Shown here: piece after piece, positions 15,082 through 24,119 of the stretch
Position numbering within the stretch: the stretch's first letter is position 1
Layout: each line of letters starts with the position of its first letter
Made by a program: the position numbers and the translations under genes
Notes under the pieces: generated by a model
The model's input: only the letters and a program-made list of their open reading frames with translations
Told to the model about the DNA's origin: nothing
Database searches by the model: none
From: Candidatus Scybalomonas excrementigallinarum
GTDB taxonomy: Bacteria; Bacillota; Clostridia; Lachnospirales; Lachnospiraceae
Direction: 5' to 3'
DNA: 49,557 nucleotides
Assembly: GCA_018710905.1 (NCBI GenBank)
Contig: DVIZ01000023.1
Span: forward strand, 1-49,557

Positions 15082-16161
15082 ATGCGAAAAATATTTTATA
15101 TTATACTGCTCATAAGCATTTGTCTATTATCAGGTTGTGGTGAAAAAAAGTCAATGATCGGTCTCGTTACCGAGGTGCAACCATCCGATATTCCGGACTG
15201 TGTAAACTTTGTCATTCGCACAGATACAGGAAAACAGTTTGGCATTTTAATGAGTTCCACAACCTATCTAACATCGTATTTTAATGAGGTAGACCGAGAT
15301 CAATTGCTAGATGGAACAAAAAAAGATGTTGTCATTTCTATTATGCCTTCTGGAAGAGGGAAATCCATGACAACCGCTGATGGAAAAAAACTAAAAACAT
15401 ATATAGCTGCTTCTATACATATTACTTCTTATCTCACCGATGAAACTTTGCAATTATCCGATGGAACAGACATCCAAATTTGGAAAGAATTATGGTCCTA
15501 TACCTATCGTTTTAAAGACAGGACCGAACTTTTAGAAGTTTCGGGTTCAACGGTTCCTGATGGAGTAGTGATGAACAATGGAGATAACTTATACGAACTA
15601 CCAAAATCAGCACAGAAGAATATTTTAGCTTTTTATGAAAAACAAGGCTTACTCTATGATGTCACTAAGACACTAGAACAAGCCTATCATTCTTATCAGC
15701 TCCTAAAAGAGAAAAGACAACCATTTAACGCGTACTACTTATCCCAATCGATCTATCCTACTGCTTCTAGTGAAAAAGTTATGTATTTCTTAACTTCTGT
15801 ATCTTTTCCACTTGGGGGTGGTGATATGGACGAACGTGAATTTTCTGTTGCCTTTGATAAAGAAACAGGAAAACCAATTAAGCCTTTAGAACTCTTCCAT
15901 TGTTCCAAAGAAAAGGCAATCGATACGATATTAGATTTAGCCAAGCTACAAGATCTTACTTTAATAAAAGAAATGAGGGAAGCTTTTTCTTTGAAACATA
16001 TTATTTTCTATGAGGACAATATGCAAATCGTATTTCCAAAAGGAAGTTTGCCAAGTGAAAAAAATGAACTAGTGGTTTCCTTAGACTACACAGATTCTCT
16101 TTGCGCTATTTTACAACCTTGGGCCATTCCAATTCAAGTACCAAACAAAAACATAGAATAA
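15082..16161 (+). CDS. Uncharacterised lipoprotein
   Basis: A 359-residue exported lipoprotein. The signal sequence ends in the lipobox LLSGC (Cys at 19), which directs lipid attachment and anchoring on the outer face of the membrane. The body contains a small beta-rich N-terminal part (ca. 25-120, TEVQPSDIPDCVNFVIRTD onward). The C-terminal part, with SFPLGGGDMDEREFSVAFD near 245 and a terminal FYEDNMQIVF...PWAIPIQVP stretch, recalls DUF3298-type domains of RsiV-like proteins, though this is only a resemblance. GGGAGGGG precedes the ATG. It follows the PH-domain remnant by 30 bases and ends at a terminator. Function unknown. Confidence 0.75.
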   Translation: MRKIFYIILLISICLLSGCGEKKSMIGLVTEVQPSDIPDCVNFVIRTDTGKQFGILMSSTTYLTSYFNEVDRDQLLDGTKKDVVISIMPSGRGKSMTTADGKKLKTYIAASIHITSYLTDETLQLSDGTDIQIWKELWSYTYRFKDRTELLEVSGSTVPDGVVMNNGDNLYELPKSAQKNILAFYEKQGLLYDVTKTLEQAYHSYQLLKEKRQPFNAYYLSQSIYPTASSEKVMYFLTSVSFPLGGGDMDEREFSVAFDKETGKPIKPLELFHCSKEKAIDTILDLAKLQDLTLIKEMREAFSLKHIIFYEDNMQIVFPKGSLPSEKNELVVSLDYTDSLCAILQPWAIPIQVPNKNIE

Positions 16162-16203
16162 AGAAGAAGCGAGAACAATTTTATGTTTTCGCTTCTTCTT
16201 TTA
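16161..16203. terminator. Bidirectional terminator between lipoprotein and argS genes
   Basis: AAGAAGAAGCGAGAAC and GTTTTCGCTTCTTCTT form a stem of about 16 bp with one mismatch around a short loop. T's follow on both strands, fitting its place between convergent genes. Confidence 0.85.
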
Positions 16204-16213
16204 TAAAATAGTA

Positions 16214-17902
16214 TTACATTTGTTCTGGTGAACCAATTCCTAATAACTCTAATGCATCATGAATGATTTTCTTTGTTACAATAACAAGTTTTAATCTTGC
16301 CATTTTTACTCTCTCATCTTCTACGTTGATCTGGCAATCATGATAGAATTTATTAAATGCCTGAGCAACGGCTACGCTATAACGGGAGACAACAAATGGT
16401 TCAAATTTTTCTGCTGCATCTACTACTACTTGTGGGAAACGGCTTAATTCTTTTAATAATGCCATACTTGCTTCATCTGTTAATACGCTATAATCAATAT
16501 CCATTCCTACTTCAGAAACACCAGCTTTTCTTAACACACTAGCAGCTCTTGCATGAGTATATTGTACATATGGTCCTGTTTCTCCATCGAAGTTTAAGAT
16601 CTTATCCCAACTAAAGATAACATCTTTAATTCTCTGATTATATAAATCATTGAACATGATCGCTCCAACACCGACCATTCTTGCAACTTCTTCTTTATTT
16701 TCAAGATCTGGATTCTTTTCCGCAATAATTTCACGGATTCTTTGAATCGCTTCCTTTAAAATATCTTCTGCAAAGATAACTTGTCCTTTACGAGTAGACA
16801 TCTTACCTTCTTTTAAACTTACTAAACCATATGGAATATGGTGAAGTCCTTGATACCAATCATATCCTAATAATTCAATTACTTTGAATACTTGTTTAAA
16901 GTGTAACTGCTGTTCTAATCCTGTTACATAAAGACATTTTGTAAAGTTATAAGTTTCATGACGATATAATAAAGCTGCTAAATCTCTTGTTGCATAAATA
17001 GAACTTCCATCTTTTTTTGTAACAAGACATGGTGGCATATCATATTCATCAAGAGGTACAATTTTTGCGCCATCGCTTTCTACAAGTAAATTTTTAGATT
17101 CCAATGTCTCTACTACTTTACTTGTCATATCGCGATAAAAACTTTCTCCATTAAAGGAATCAAAAGAAACGCCTAATAAATCATAAATACGCATATATTC
17201 TTTTAAGCTAATTTCTTTAAACCACTCCCAAATCGCTAATGCATCTTCATCTCCTTGTTCCATTCTAGTGAACCATGCTCTTGCTTCATCATTTAAAGAA
17301 TCATCTTTTTCTGCCTCTTCGTGGAACTTAACATAAATATTCATTAATTCAGATACACCATCTTTTTCAATGGCTTCTTTATTTCCCCATCTTTTATAAG
17401 CAACGATTAATTTACCAAACTGTGTTCCCCAATCGCCTAAGTGGTTAATTCTTTCCACTTTATATCCTAACTTACTAAAGATCTTATATAAAGAATTTCC
17501 GATAATCGTTGTTCTTAAATGTCCTACATGGAAATTTTTTGCCACGTTTGGAGAAGAGTAATCCATACAAATAGTTTGTCCGTCTCCAATATGAGAGGCC
17601 CCAAAGTCTTCTGCACTTACTTGTTCCATAATTTTCTTAGCAAATAACTGTTTGTCTACAAAGAAGTTAATGTATCCTCCTTGTACTTCTATCTTAGAAA
17701 GGAAATCTGCTCCCCCAATTTTTTCTGCAAGTTCAGATGCAATCATTTGAGGTGCTTTTCTATATTCTTTAGCAAGGCGGAAACATGGGAATGCATAATC
17801 GCCCATTTCCACTTTCTTAGGAATCTCTAATAATTTTTCAATTTCTTCTTTAGAAAGACCTTCAATATGCTGTAATAATAATTCAACTAAATTTTCTTTC
17901 AT
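16214..17902 (-). CDS. argS: Arginyl-tRNA synthetase
   Basis: Class I aminoacyl-tRNA synthetase charging tRNA-Arg with arginine and ATP. The 562-residue length is normal. Domains in order: the N-terminal Arg_tRNA_synt_N additional domain (1-90), the catalytic Rossmann fold with the HIGH signature as FHVGHLRTT near 125, the KMSKS-like loop as KMSTRKG near 372, and the C-terminal DALR anticodon-binding domain from about 445 to the end (YTHARAASVLRKAG). I place the start at 17902, behind GAGAGGA; an in-frame TTG 5 codons upstream overlaps that site. The gene is preceded by a structured leader of about 200 bases. Confidence 0.96.
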   Translation of the reverse strand: MKENLVELLLQHIEGLSKEEIEKLLEIPKKVEMGDYAFPCFRLAKEYRKAPQMIASELAEKIGGADFLSKIEVQGGYINFFVDKQLFAKKIMEQVSAEDFGASHIGDGQTICMDYSSPNVAKNFHVGHLRTTIIGNSLYKIFSKLGYKVERINHLGDWGTQFGKLIVAYKRWGNKEAIEKDGVSELMNIYVKFHEEAEKDDSLNDEARAWFTRMEQGDEDALAIWEWFKEISLKEYMRIYDLLGVSFDSFNGESFYRDMTSKVVETLESKNLLVESDGAKIVPLDEYDMPPCLVTKKDGSSIYATRDLAALLYRHETYNFTKCLYVTGLEQQLHFKQVFKVIELLGYDWYQGLHHIPYGLVSLKEGKMSTRKGQVIFAEDILKEAIQRIREIIAEKNPDLENKEEVARMVGVGAIMFNDLYNQRIKDVIFSWDKILNFDGETGPYVQYTHARAASVLRKAGVSEVGMDIDYSVLTDEASMALLKELSRFPQVVVDAAEKFEPFVVSRYSVAVAQAFNKFYHDCQINVEDERVKMARLKLVIVTKKIIHDALELLGIGSPEQM

Positions 17903-18140
17903 TTCTTTTCCTCTCAATCTATTTCCATTTATTTACAATTATTTATAGGTAGTTTGAGTGTAACACTTTTGCCTATAAAGAGTAACAATGAGAAACACGC
18001 TTACAAGTTCCTCATGTTGGCGCAATAAGCCAAAAGAGCATTTCAAAAATTCATTACCAATTGCTAAAATGCTCCTTTAACGCTATAAGTCGATATAACT
18101 CTTAACTATTATCATAACGTATCTTTTGCCTTATGAAAAG
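17903..18140 (-). promoter_or_regulatory. argS 5' leader with hairpins
   Basis: On the minus strand a -10-like TATGAT around 18115 is followed by about 200 bases before the start codon. Within it, AAAGGAGCATTT pairs with AAATGCTCTTT (18031-18075), and AACATGAG can pair with CTCATTGTT (17980-18015). The T-box signature GGGTGGTACCGCG is absent. An attenuator or structured leader is possible; its signal cannot be named. Confidence 0.35.
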
Positions 18141-18168
18141 CCATTTTTTCAATTATCCAAAAATTAAT

Positions 18169-18197
18169 TTGTATCTCCCACCTTTTTGACATATAAT
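18169..18197 (+). promoter_or_regulatory. Promoter of the alpha/beta hydrolase gene
   Basis: TTGTAT, a 17-base spacer and TATAAT, with the start codon 46 bases downstream of the -10. An additional TTGACA at 18186-18191 overlaps the spacer but lacks a matching -10. Confidence 0.5.
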
Positions 18198-18242
18198 AGA
18201 AAGTAACAACTCTAATATACGAGGAAAGGAGCGAACTCAATT

Positions 18243-19193
18243 ATGAGCAAATCAAAAAAATTAACTAGCATTGCTGTCCTCAGTACATTGACCGTCACTG
18301 CTGCTTATGTATTAAACCGTAGTATTTTTTATTTCGCATGTCGTAATGATCGTTTATACTCTCCAAATGGACATACTTATTCTTGGCGTTTTGGAGATGT
18401 CTTTTATACAAAACAAGGAGAAGGTAGCCCTCTTTTATTAATTCACGATTGTTCTCATTTAAGCTCGGATCGTGAATTTGCACAACTGACTGAATCTCTC
18501 GCACAACATCATACTGTTTATACACTGGATCTTCCAGGGTGTGGGCGTTCCGAAAAACCGAAGATGACTTATACTAATTTCTTATATGTACAATTTCTAA
18601 ACGATTTTGTTCGCAATGTAATTGGTAGTAAAACAAATATGATTGCTAGTGGGGGTTCTTCTAGCTTTGCCATTATGGCTTGTCAAATGGCACCAGAATT
18701 ATATCGTAACTTAATGTTAATCAATCCACCTTCTCTTGCACAACTTAGCAAGACACCAACCAAACGACACAAGTTATTAAAATACTTGTTGGAGCTTCCA
18801 ATTGTAGGAACTATGATTTTCAATATGAATAGCAGTATTCCTGCAATAAAGAAACAATTTACAACCCAGTATTTTAGCAATCCCCACAATGTAAAACAAA
18901 AATATATTGAACTATGCCATGAGGCATCCCATAGAAGCGGTTCTGCATCCAAATATATGTATGCAAGCATCCGTTCTTATTTTACTAACTTAAATATCAC
19001 ACACGGATTAAAAGCCATTAATAATAGCATTTTTATCGTTATGGGGGAAGATGAACCTAATGCTAAAGAGACTGTTAAAGCATATGAATCACTAAACCCT
19101 GCCATCGAATCAACCGTCATTTCTCATACGAAACATTTACCACATTTGGAATGTCCAAACGCGGTTCTCAACATTTGCGACATTTTTTTCTAA
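18243..19193 (+). CDS. Membrane-anchored alpha/beta hydrolase
   Basis: A 316-residue protein with an N-terminal signal anchor (about residues 8-30) and an alpha/beta hydrolase fold outside the membrane. Fold marks are the oxyanion-loop region LLLIHDCSHLSSD near 64-76, the strand-loop TLDLPGCGRSEKP near 94-106, and a late His in HTKHLPHLECP that would be the catalytic histidine. The nucleophile elbow reads SGGSSSF (136-142) rather than the common G-x-S-x-G, so Ser139 or Ser140 is the likely nucleophile. Substrate unknown. GAGGAAAGGAG precedes the ATG. It is monocistronic, on the lagging strand, between argS and the rsmG cluster. Confidence 0.78.
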   Translation: MSKSKKLTSIAVLSTLTVTAAYVLNRSIFYFACRNDRLYSPNGHTYSWRFGDVFYTKQGEGSPLLLIHDCSHLSSDREFAQLTESLAQHHTVYTLDLPGCGRSEKPKMTYTNFLYVQFLNDFVRNVIGSKTNMIASGGSSSFAIMACQMAPELYRNLMLINPPSLAQLSKTPTKRHKLLKYLLELPIVGTMIFNMNSSIPAIKKQFTTQYFSNPHNVKQKYIELCHEASHRSGSASKYMYASIRSYFTNLNITHGLKAINNSIFIVMGEDEPNAKETVKAYESLNPAIESTVISHTKHLPHLECPNAVLNICDIFF

Positions 19194-19303
19194 AATTTTC
19201 GTACTATGATATGATTTCAACTATTAATATAACTGTGTTGTTTTATAAAATTTCTTAATTAAATTAAAAACAACAAAACATTCCATTTTCCATCAACTAT
19301 CAA

Positions 19304-19357
19304 AAAAAAAGTGGCGGATAAGAATTACCGTCTGGATCTCCTATCTACCACTTTTTT
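19304..19357. terminator. Bidirectional terminator between hydrolase gene and rsmG
   Basis: AAAAAAGTGG and CCACTTTTTT close a longer, imperfect stem (GGATA with TATC inside). T's follow in both directions; it lies between convergent genes. Confidence 0.75.
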
Positions 19358-19428
19358 ATCTCTTTTTATTTATTCTATCGTTTGTTCTAAAACACTCTTT
19401 CCTAACAAAAGATTACTCCCTAATGAAT

Positions 19429-20151
19429 TTAAGCCTTCATAATTCCAATTGGCTCTTTTGATGGAAGCCCTGCTTTTCTTGGATATTTCTTTGGTGTTTT
19501 TCTCACCTTTTCAATCACTACAAAGGTTCTTTCAATATCCGTTTCTGGCAAAGTAAAAGCGATCACTTCTTTTACCTTTCCTCCTAACTCAAAAATAGCT
19601 TTCTTTGACTGCTCTAATTCTTCCTCTACAGAACCTGACTTATAAGAAATAAAACAGCCTCCTTCTTTTACATAAGGCAGACAATATTCACTAAGAGTTG
19701 CAAGATTCGCAACCGCACGAGAAACACAAATATCAAACTGTTCCCGATAAGATGCCTGTTTTGCATAATCCTCTGCTCTTCCATGGATCGTAACAATTCC
19801 TTCTAATGAAAGTGCTTCTATGACTTCATCTAAAAACTTAATTCGTTTATTTAAAGAATCAAGCAATGTAAGCTCTAGATTTGGATAAGCGATTTTTAAA
19901 GGAATTCCTGGGAATCCAGCCCCAGTTCCAAGATCTAAGATCTTCAAAGGTTTTGTCACATCCATTGCTTTATTTAGAGAAATACTATCAATAAAATGTT
20001 TGTCGATGACTTCTTCTTTTTCCGTGATGGCAGTTAAATTCATCACCTTATTTTTTTCCACTAACATTTCATAGTAAGTCAAAAACTGTTGTAATTGTTC
20101 CTCTGATAAGGAAATATCTAACATTTCACTTTTCTTTTTTAACTGTTCCAT
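19429..20151 (-). CDS. rsmG: 16S rRNA (guanine-527-N7)-methyltransferase RsmG (GidB)
   Basis: RsmG methylates N7 of G527 in 16S rRNA using SAM; its loss gives low-level streptomycin resistance. The 240-residue product shows the SAM-binding ILDLGTGAGFPGIPLKIA motif near 70-87, LLDSLNKRIKFLDEV near 97, and the conserved DICVSRAVANLATL near 140. AAGGAGG lies upstream of the ATG. It is 10 bases behind mnmG in the usual mnmE-mnmG-rsmG order. Confidence 0.96.
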   Translation of the reverse strand: MEQLKKKSEMLDISLSEEQLQQFLTYYEMLVEKNKVMNLTAITEKEEVIDKHFIDSISLNKAMDVTKPLKILDLGTGAGFPGIPLKIAYPNLELTLLDSLNKRIKFLDEVIEALSLEGIVTIHGRAEDYAKQASYREQFDICVSRAVANLATLSEYCLPYVKEGGCFISYKSGSVEEELEQSKKAIFELGGKVKEVIAFTLPETDIERTFVVIEKVRKTPKKYPRKAGLPSKEPIGIMKA

Positions 20152-20161
20152 AGCTTCCCTC

Positions 20162-22048
20162 CTATCGTCTCAACTGTTCTAAGTAAATCAAAAGAACAGA
20201 AATATCAGATGGAGATACTCCAGAAATACGTTTTGCCTGTCCAATAGAAACAGGACGAATGGCATTTAATTTTTGAATCGCTTCTTTTCTCAAGTTATGA
20301 ATGGATTCATATACAATATCTTCTGGTATCTTTTTTGATTCTAATTTCTTAAATTGTTCTACTTGATGAAGTTGTCTCTTAATATAGCCATCATATTTAA
20401 TGTTAATGTTTACTTGTTCAATGACATCTTCGGATAATGGTTCTCTCTCATAATCAATCGGTGCGATTGCTTCGTAAGAAAGCTCTGGACGGCGAATTAA
20501 TTCTGCCAAAGAAACCGCTGTTTTTAATGGGGTGCTTCCATAAGATTCTAATAATTCTTGCACCTCTTTTTTTCCACCAATATGAGTTGTCTCTAAACGT
20601 TCTTGTTCTTTCTGAATGGCTTCTTTTTTCCAGTTTAAATAATCATATCGTTCCTGTTCAATTAATCCGATTTCATATCCAATCTCTGTCAAACGAAGAT
20701 CGGCATTATCTTGACGAAGTAATAAACGATATTCCGCTCTTGATGTCATCATTCGATATGGCTCATGAGTTTCTTTTGTTACTAAATCATCAATTAACAC
20801 ACCAATGTATCCATCGGAACGCTCTAAAATAACAGGATCTTTTCCCTGTAATTTTCTTACCGCATTAATACCTGCCATAAGACCTTGTGCTGCCGCTTCT
20901 TCATATCCAGAACTTCCATTGAACTGTCCGCCACTAAAGAGGCCTTCTATTTGTTTAAATTCCAAAGATGGTTTTAACTGTGTTGCATTGATACAATCGT
21001 ATTCAATTGCATAAGCGTTTCTTGTGATTTTCACATTTTCCATTCCTCTTACAGAACGATACATTTCATACTGAACGTCCTCTGGCATAGAACTAGACAT
21101 ACCACCTACATACATTTCGTTGGTATATTCCCCTTCTGGCTCGATGAACACTTGATGACGATTTTTATCTGGGAACTTCATAATCTTATCTTCTACCGAT
21201 GGACAATAACGAGGCCCTGTGCCTTCAATCATTCCAGAATAAAGAGGGGAGCGATCGATATTATTTCGAATAATCTCATGAGTTCTCTCATTCGTATAAG
21301 TGAGCCAACAAGAAATTTGCTCTCTTTTAATATCTTCTGGACGATTTGTAAACGAAAATGGTACGATTTTCTCGTCCCCTTTTTGCTCTTCCATCACGCT
21401 AAAATCAATACTTCTTTTATCAACACGTGCAGGTGTTCCTGTTTTAAAGCGATACATTTCAATACCAAGTGCCTTTAAAGAATCGGTTAAGTGATTTGCC
21501 GCAGATAATCCATTTGGTCCTGTATAATTGCTCACATCACCATAAATACATCTCGCTTTTAAATACGTTCCTGTACAAAGAATCACTGCCTTTGCATGAT
21601 AGGTCGCTCCGGAAAAAGTTTTTACTCCTGTTACTTTTCCATCTTCTGTTAAGATCTCAACGACTTCCGCTTGTTTTAATGTTAAATGTTCTGTATTCTC
21701 CATTGTTTTTCGCATTTCACGGGTATATTCTTGTTTATCCGCTTGTGCACGCAATGAGTGAACCGCTGGTCCTTTTGACTCATTTAACATTTTTGATTGA
21801 ATATAAGTTTTATCAATATTTTTTCCCATTTCACCGCCAAGGGCATCGATCTCTTTTACAAGATGTCCTTTGGAACTTCCACCGATGTTCGGATTACATG
21901 GCATAAGCGCCACACTATCCATGCTGACAGTAAAACAAATGGTTTCAAACCCGAGTCTTGCACAAGCCAAAGATGCTTCGCATCCTGCATGACCTGCACC
22001 AACGACTACGATATCATAAGTATCTTCAAAATATGCCACTTTTTTCAC
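20162..22048 (-). CDS. mnmG: tRNA uridine-5-carboxymethylaminomethyl modification enzyme MnmG (GidA)
   Basis: MnmG is an FAD protein that works with MnmE to modify the wobble uridine (U34) of certain tRNAs. The 628-residue product has the Rossmann FAD motif [13 protein letters not shown] near 15-27, the conserved [13 protein letters not shown] near 51, [12 protein letters not shown] near 149, [17 protein letters not shown] near 371, and the C-terminal MnmE/tRNA-binding domain ([16 protein letters not shown] near 425). Only 3 bases separate it from the mnmE stop codon, so translation is probably coupled with its partner. Start and length are standard. Confidence 0.97.
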   Translation of the reverse strand: MKKVAYFEDTYDIVVVGAGHAGCEASLACARLGFETICFTVSMDSVALMPCNPNIGGSSKGHLVKEIDALGGEMGKNIDKTYIQSKMLNESKGPAVHSLRAQADKQEYTREMRKTMENTEHLTLKQAEVVEILTEDGKVTGVKTFSGATYHAKAVILCTGTYLKARCIYGDVSNYTGPNGLSAANHLTDSLKALGIEMYRFKTGTPARVDKRSIDFSVMEEQKGDEKIVPFSFTNRPEDIKREQISCWLTYTNERTHEIIRNNIDRSPLYSGMIEGTGPRYCPSVEDKIMKFPDKNRHQVFIEPEGEYTNEMYVGGMSSSMPEDVQYEMYRSVRGMENVKITRNAYAIEYDCINATQLKPSLEFKQIEGLFSGGQFNGSSGYEEAAAQGLMAGINAVRKLQGKDPVILERSDGYIGVLIDDLVTKETHEPYRMMTSRAEYRLLLRQDNADLRLTEIGYEIGLIEQERYDYLNWKKEAIQKEQERLETTHIGGKKEVQELLESYGSTPLKTAVSLAELIRRPELSYEAIAPIDYEREPLSEDVIEQVNINIKYDGYIKRQLHQVEQFKKLESKKIPEDIVYESIHNLRKEAIQKLNAIRPVSIGQAKRISGVSPSDISVLLIYLEQLRR

Positions 22049-22051
22049 TCC

Positions 22052-23428
22052 TTATTTTCCCATACAGAATTCACGAAAGATCTCATTTACAAGATCTTCT
22101 TCCAATGATTCTCCAATAATAAATCCAAGTTCTTCATAAGCATTCATCAAATCAATCGAATAAAAATCTTCTGGCATTTGATTTTCAATACTTATAACAA
22201 CTTGTTCCAAACTCTCTTTTGCATTCATAAGCGCTGTCTTATGGCGCATATTTGTAATATAAATTTCATCATTAAATTCTAACTGCCCTTCAAAGAACAT
22301 TTCTTTTAATGCATCATAAAATTCATCAATTCCTGTCTCTTCTTTTGCTGAGATTGAAATCACAGGGCCATTTAGCTTCTGTTCGATTTCTGAAGTTAAG
22401 ATTTGTTTCTCAAGGTCTGATTTGTTTAACAATGTGATTACTTTCTTACCTTGAACTAATTCCATAATTTCTCGATCGTTCTCATCTAACTCCTTCGAAC
22501 CATCGATTACATATAACACAAGATCCGCTTCATCCACCGCATCTTTTGCTTTATTGACACCAATTTTCTCAACGATATCTTCGGTATCACGAATTCCTGC
22601 TGTATCGATAATCTGCAATGGAATTCCATGGATATAAATGGATTCTTCTAACGTATCTCTTGTAGTTCCAGCAATCTCTGTTACAATGGCTCTCTCTTCT
22701 CCAACCATCACATTGAGTAAAGAAGATTTTCCTGCATTTGGTTTTCCAACAATAGCGGTTTTGATTCCTTCTTTTAAAATCTTTCCGTCAGAAGAAGATT
22801 CAATTAAACGGCTCACTTCTTTTTCTACCGGACGCAATACTTTTAACAATTCTTCTCCATATCCATCAACACTATAATGTTCTGGATCATCCAATGCAGA
22901 TTCAATAAATGCGACTTGATGAATAATATCTTTTCTGAGCTTCTCAATTTTTTTCTTAACGCTTCCTCTCAATTGCTTTAATGAGCTTTCCATAGCAAAC
23001 TCATTTTTAGCAGAAATTAAATCCATAACCGCTTCCGCTTGGGATAAGTCAATTCTTCCATTTAAGAAAGCACGTTTTGTAAATTCCCCTGGTTCTGCTG
23101 GTCTTGCCCCATGCCTGAGCACCAATTCTAATATTTTTCTCATAACGATAACGCCACCATGGCTATCGATTTCCACCACATCTTCTTTAGTATAAGTGGC
23201 TGGTGCACGCATCACAAGGACAATACATTCGTCAATGACTTCTCCTTGATCTTCAATAAAGCCATAATGAGCCGTATAACTTTCCACCATCTCCATATCT
23301 TTTTTTGCATTTCTTGGGCGGAAAATTTCTTTTATAATTGGGATGGCTCTTTCCCCACTGATACGAATAATTCCAATTCCTGAATTGGTCATAGCGGTTG
23401 CTATCGCCGCAATTGTATCTGTTTTCAT
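22052..23428 (-). CDS. mnmE: tRNA modification GTPase MnmE (TrmE)
   Basis: MnmE is a dimeric GTPase that forms the U34 5-carboxymethylaminomethyl group with MnmG. In the 458-residue product an N-terminal folate-binding domain (IAAIATAMTNSGIGIIRISG) is followed by a helical domain and the inserted G domain. G1 is GKPNAGKSSLLN near 229, G3 DTAGIRDTED near 276, and G4 NKSD near 339. The protein ends in CMGK, the C-x-G-K signature whose cysteine is essential. A hairpin separates it from jag upstream. Confidence 0.97.
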   Translation of the reverse strand: MKTDTIAAIATAMTNSGIGIIRISGERAIPIIKEIFRPRNAKKDMEMVESYTAHYGFIEDQGEVIDECIVLVMRAPATYTKEDVVEIDSHGGVIVMRKILELVLRHGARPAEPGEFTKRAFLNGRIDLSQAEAVMDLISAKNEFAMESSLKQLRGSVKKKIEKLRKDIIHQVAFIESALDDPEHYSVDGYGEELLKVLRPVEKEVSRLIESSSDGKILKEGIKTAIVGKPNAGKSSLLNVMVGEERAIVTEIAGTTRDTLEESIYIHGIPLQIIDTAGIRDTEDIVEKIGVNKAKDAVDEADLVLYVIDGSKELDENDREIMELVQGKKVITLLNKSDLEKQILTSEIEQKLNGPVISISAKEETGIDEFYDALKEMFFEGQLEFNDEIYITNMRHKTALMNAKESLEQVVISIENQMPEDFYSIDLMNAYEELGFIIGESLEEDLVNEIFREFCMGK

Positions 23429-23453
23429 TATTTTTTACCCTTTCTTGTATACG

Positions 23454-23485
23454 AAAAGGCCGCCCAATTTCAGGCAGCCTTTTTA
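23454..23485 (-). terminator. Hairpin between jag and mnmE
   Basis: On the minus strand AAAAAGGCTGCC and GGCGGCCTTTT pair with one mismatch around an 8-base loop, about 10 bases after the jag stop. It looks like an intrinsic terminator that may let part of the transcripts read through into mnmE. Confidence 0.65.
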
Positions 23486-23495
23486 CTTTTCATCA

Positions 23496-24119
23496 TTATT
23501 TTTTCAGCATGATAACAACTTTTCTGTATGGTTCTTCGCCTTCACTCTTGGTGCATACATATCTATCATTCTGAAGAGCAGAATGAATCACTCTTCTTTC
23601 ATATGGATTCATAGGTTCTAAAGCTACTGGTTTTCTCGTTCTTTTCACTTTAAAAGCGATATTTTTTGCGAGATTTTCCAACGTTTTCTTTCTGCGTTCT
23701 CTATAATTTTCTGTATCCAACTTGAAACGAATATAAGTGTCACTTTCTTTATTGATATATAAACTTAACAAGTATTGTAAAGAGTCTAATGTCTGTCCTC
23801 TCTTACCGATGAGAATTCCCATATCATCACCGATTAAGTTCATATCCATATTGTGACTTTGTTCATCATATTGAATATCGACTTTTGCATCAACACCCAT
23901 AGCGTGAAATAAATTTTCCGCAAATTCTCTGACTGTATCTACAAATGTCTTCTTTACTTTTGCACGAATCACAGCTGGTTTTCTTCCAATTCCAAAAAAT
24001 CCATCGCTGCCTTTTTCAATTACTTCGTACTCTAAATCACTGCTCGCAACCCCAAGAGTCACTGTCGCTTCCGTTAAAGCATCATTGACAGTTTTTCCTC
24101 TGAACTCAACAAATTCCAT
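23496..24119 (-). CDS. jag: RNA-binding protein Jag (KhpB/EloR)
   Basis: Jag/KhpB is a cytoplasmic RNA-binding protein tied to cell elongation and division control in Gram-positive bacteria, usually encoded behind yidC. The 207-residue protein has the N-terminal Jag_N domain (VEFRGKTVNDALTEA), a KH-II domain with GILIGKRGQTLDSLQYL near 100-116, and an R3H domain with NPYERRVIHSALQND near 172. No long linker lies between Jag_N and KH, so it is of the short type. Its ATG shares one base with the yidC stop codon, giving tight coupling. Confidence 0.94.
   Translation of the reverse strand: MEFVEFRGKTVNDALTEATVTLGVASSDLEYEVIEKGSDGFFGIGRKPAVIRAKVKKTFVDTVREFAENLFHAMGVDAKVDIQYDEQSHNMDMNLIGDDMGILIGKRGQTLDSLQYLLSLYINKESDTYIRFKLDTENYRERRKKTLENLAKNIAFKVKRTRKPVALEPMNPYERRVIHSALQNDRYVCTKSEGEEPYRKVVIMLKK

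Noticed and set aside
20437-22108. Several plus-strand frames opposite mnmG
   Set aside because: All are shadows of the well-conserved mnmG coding sequence.
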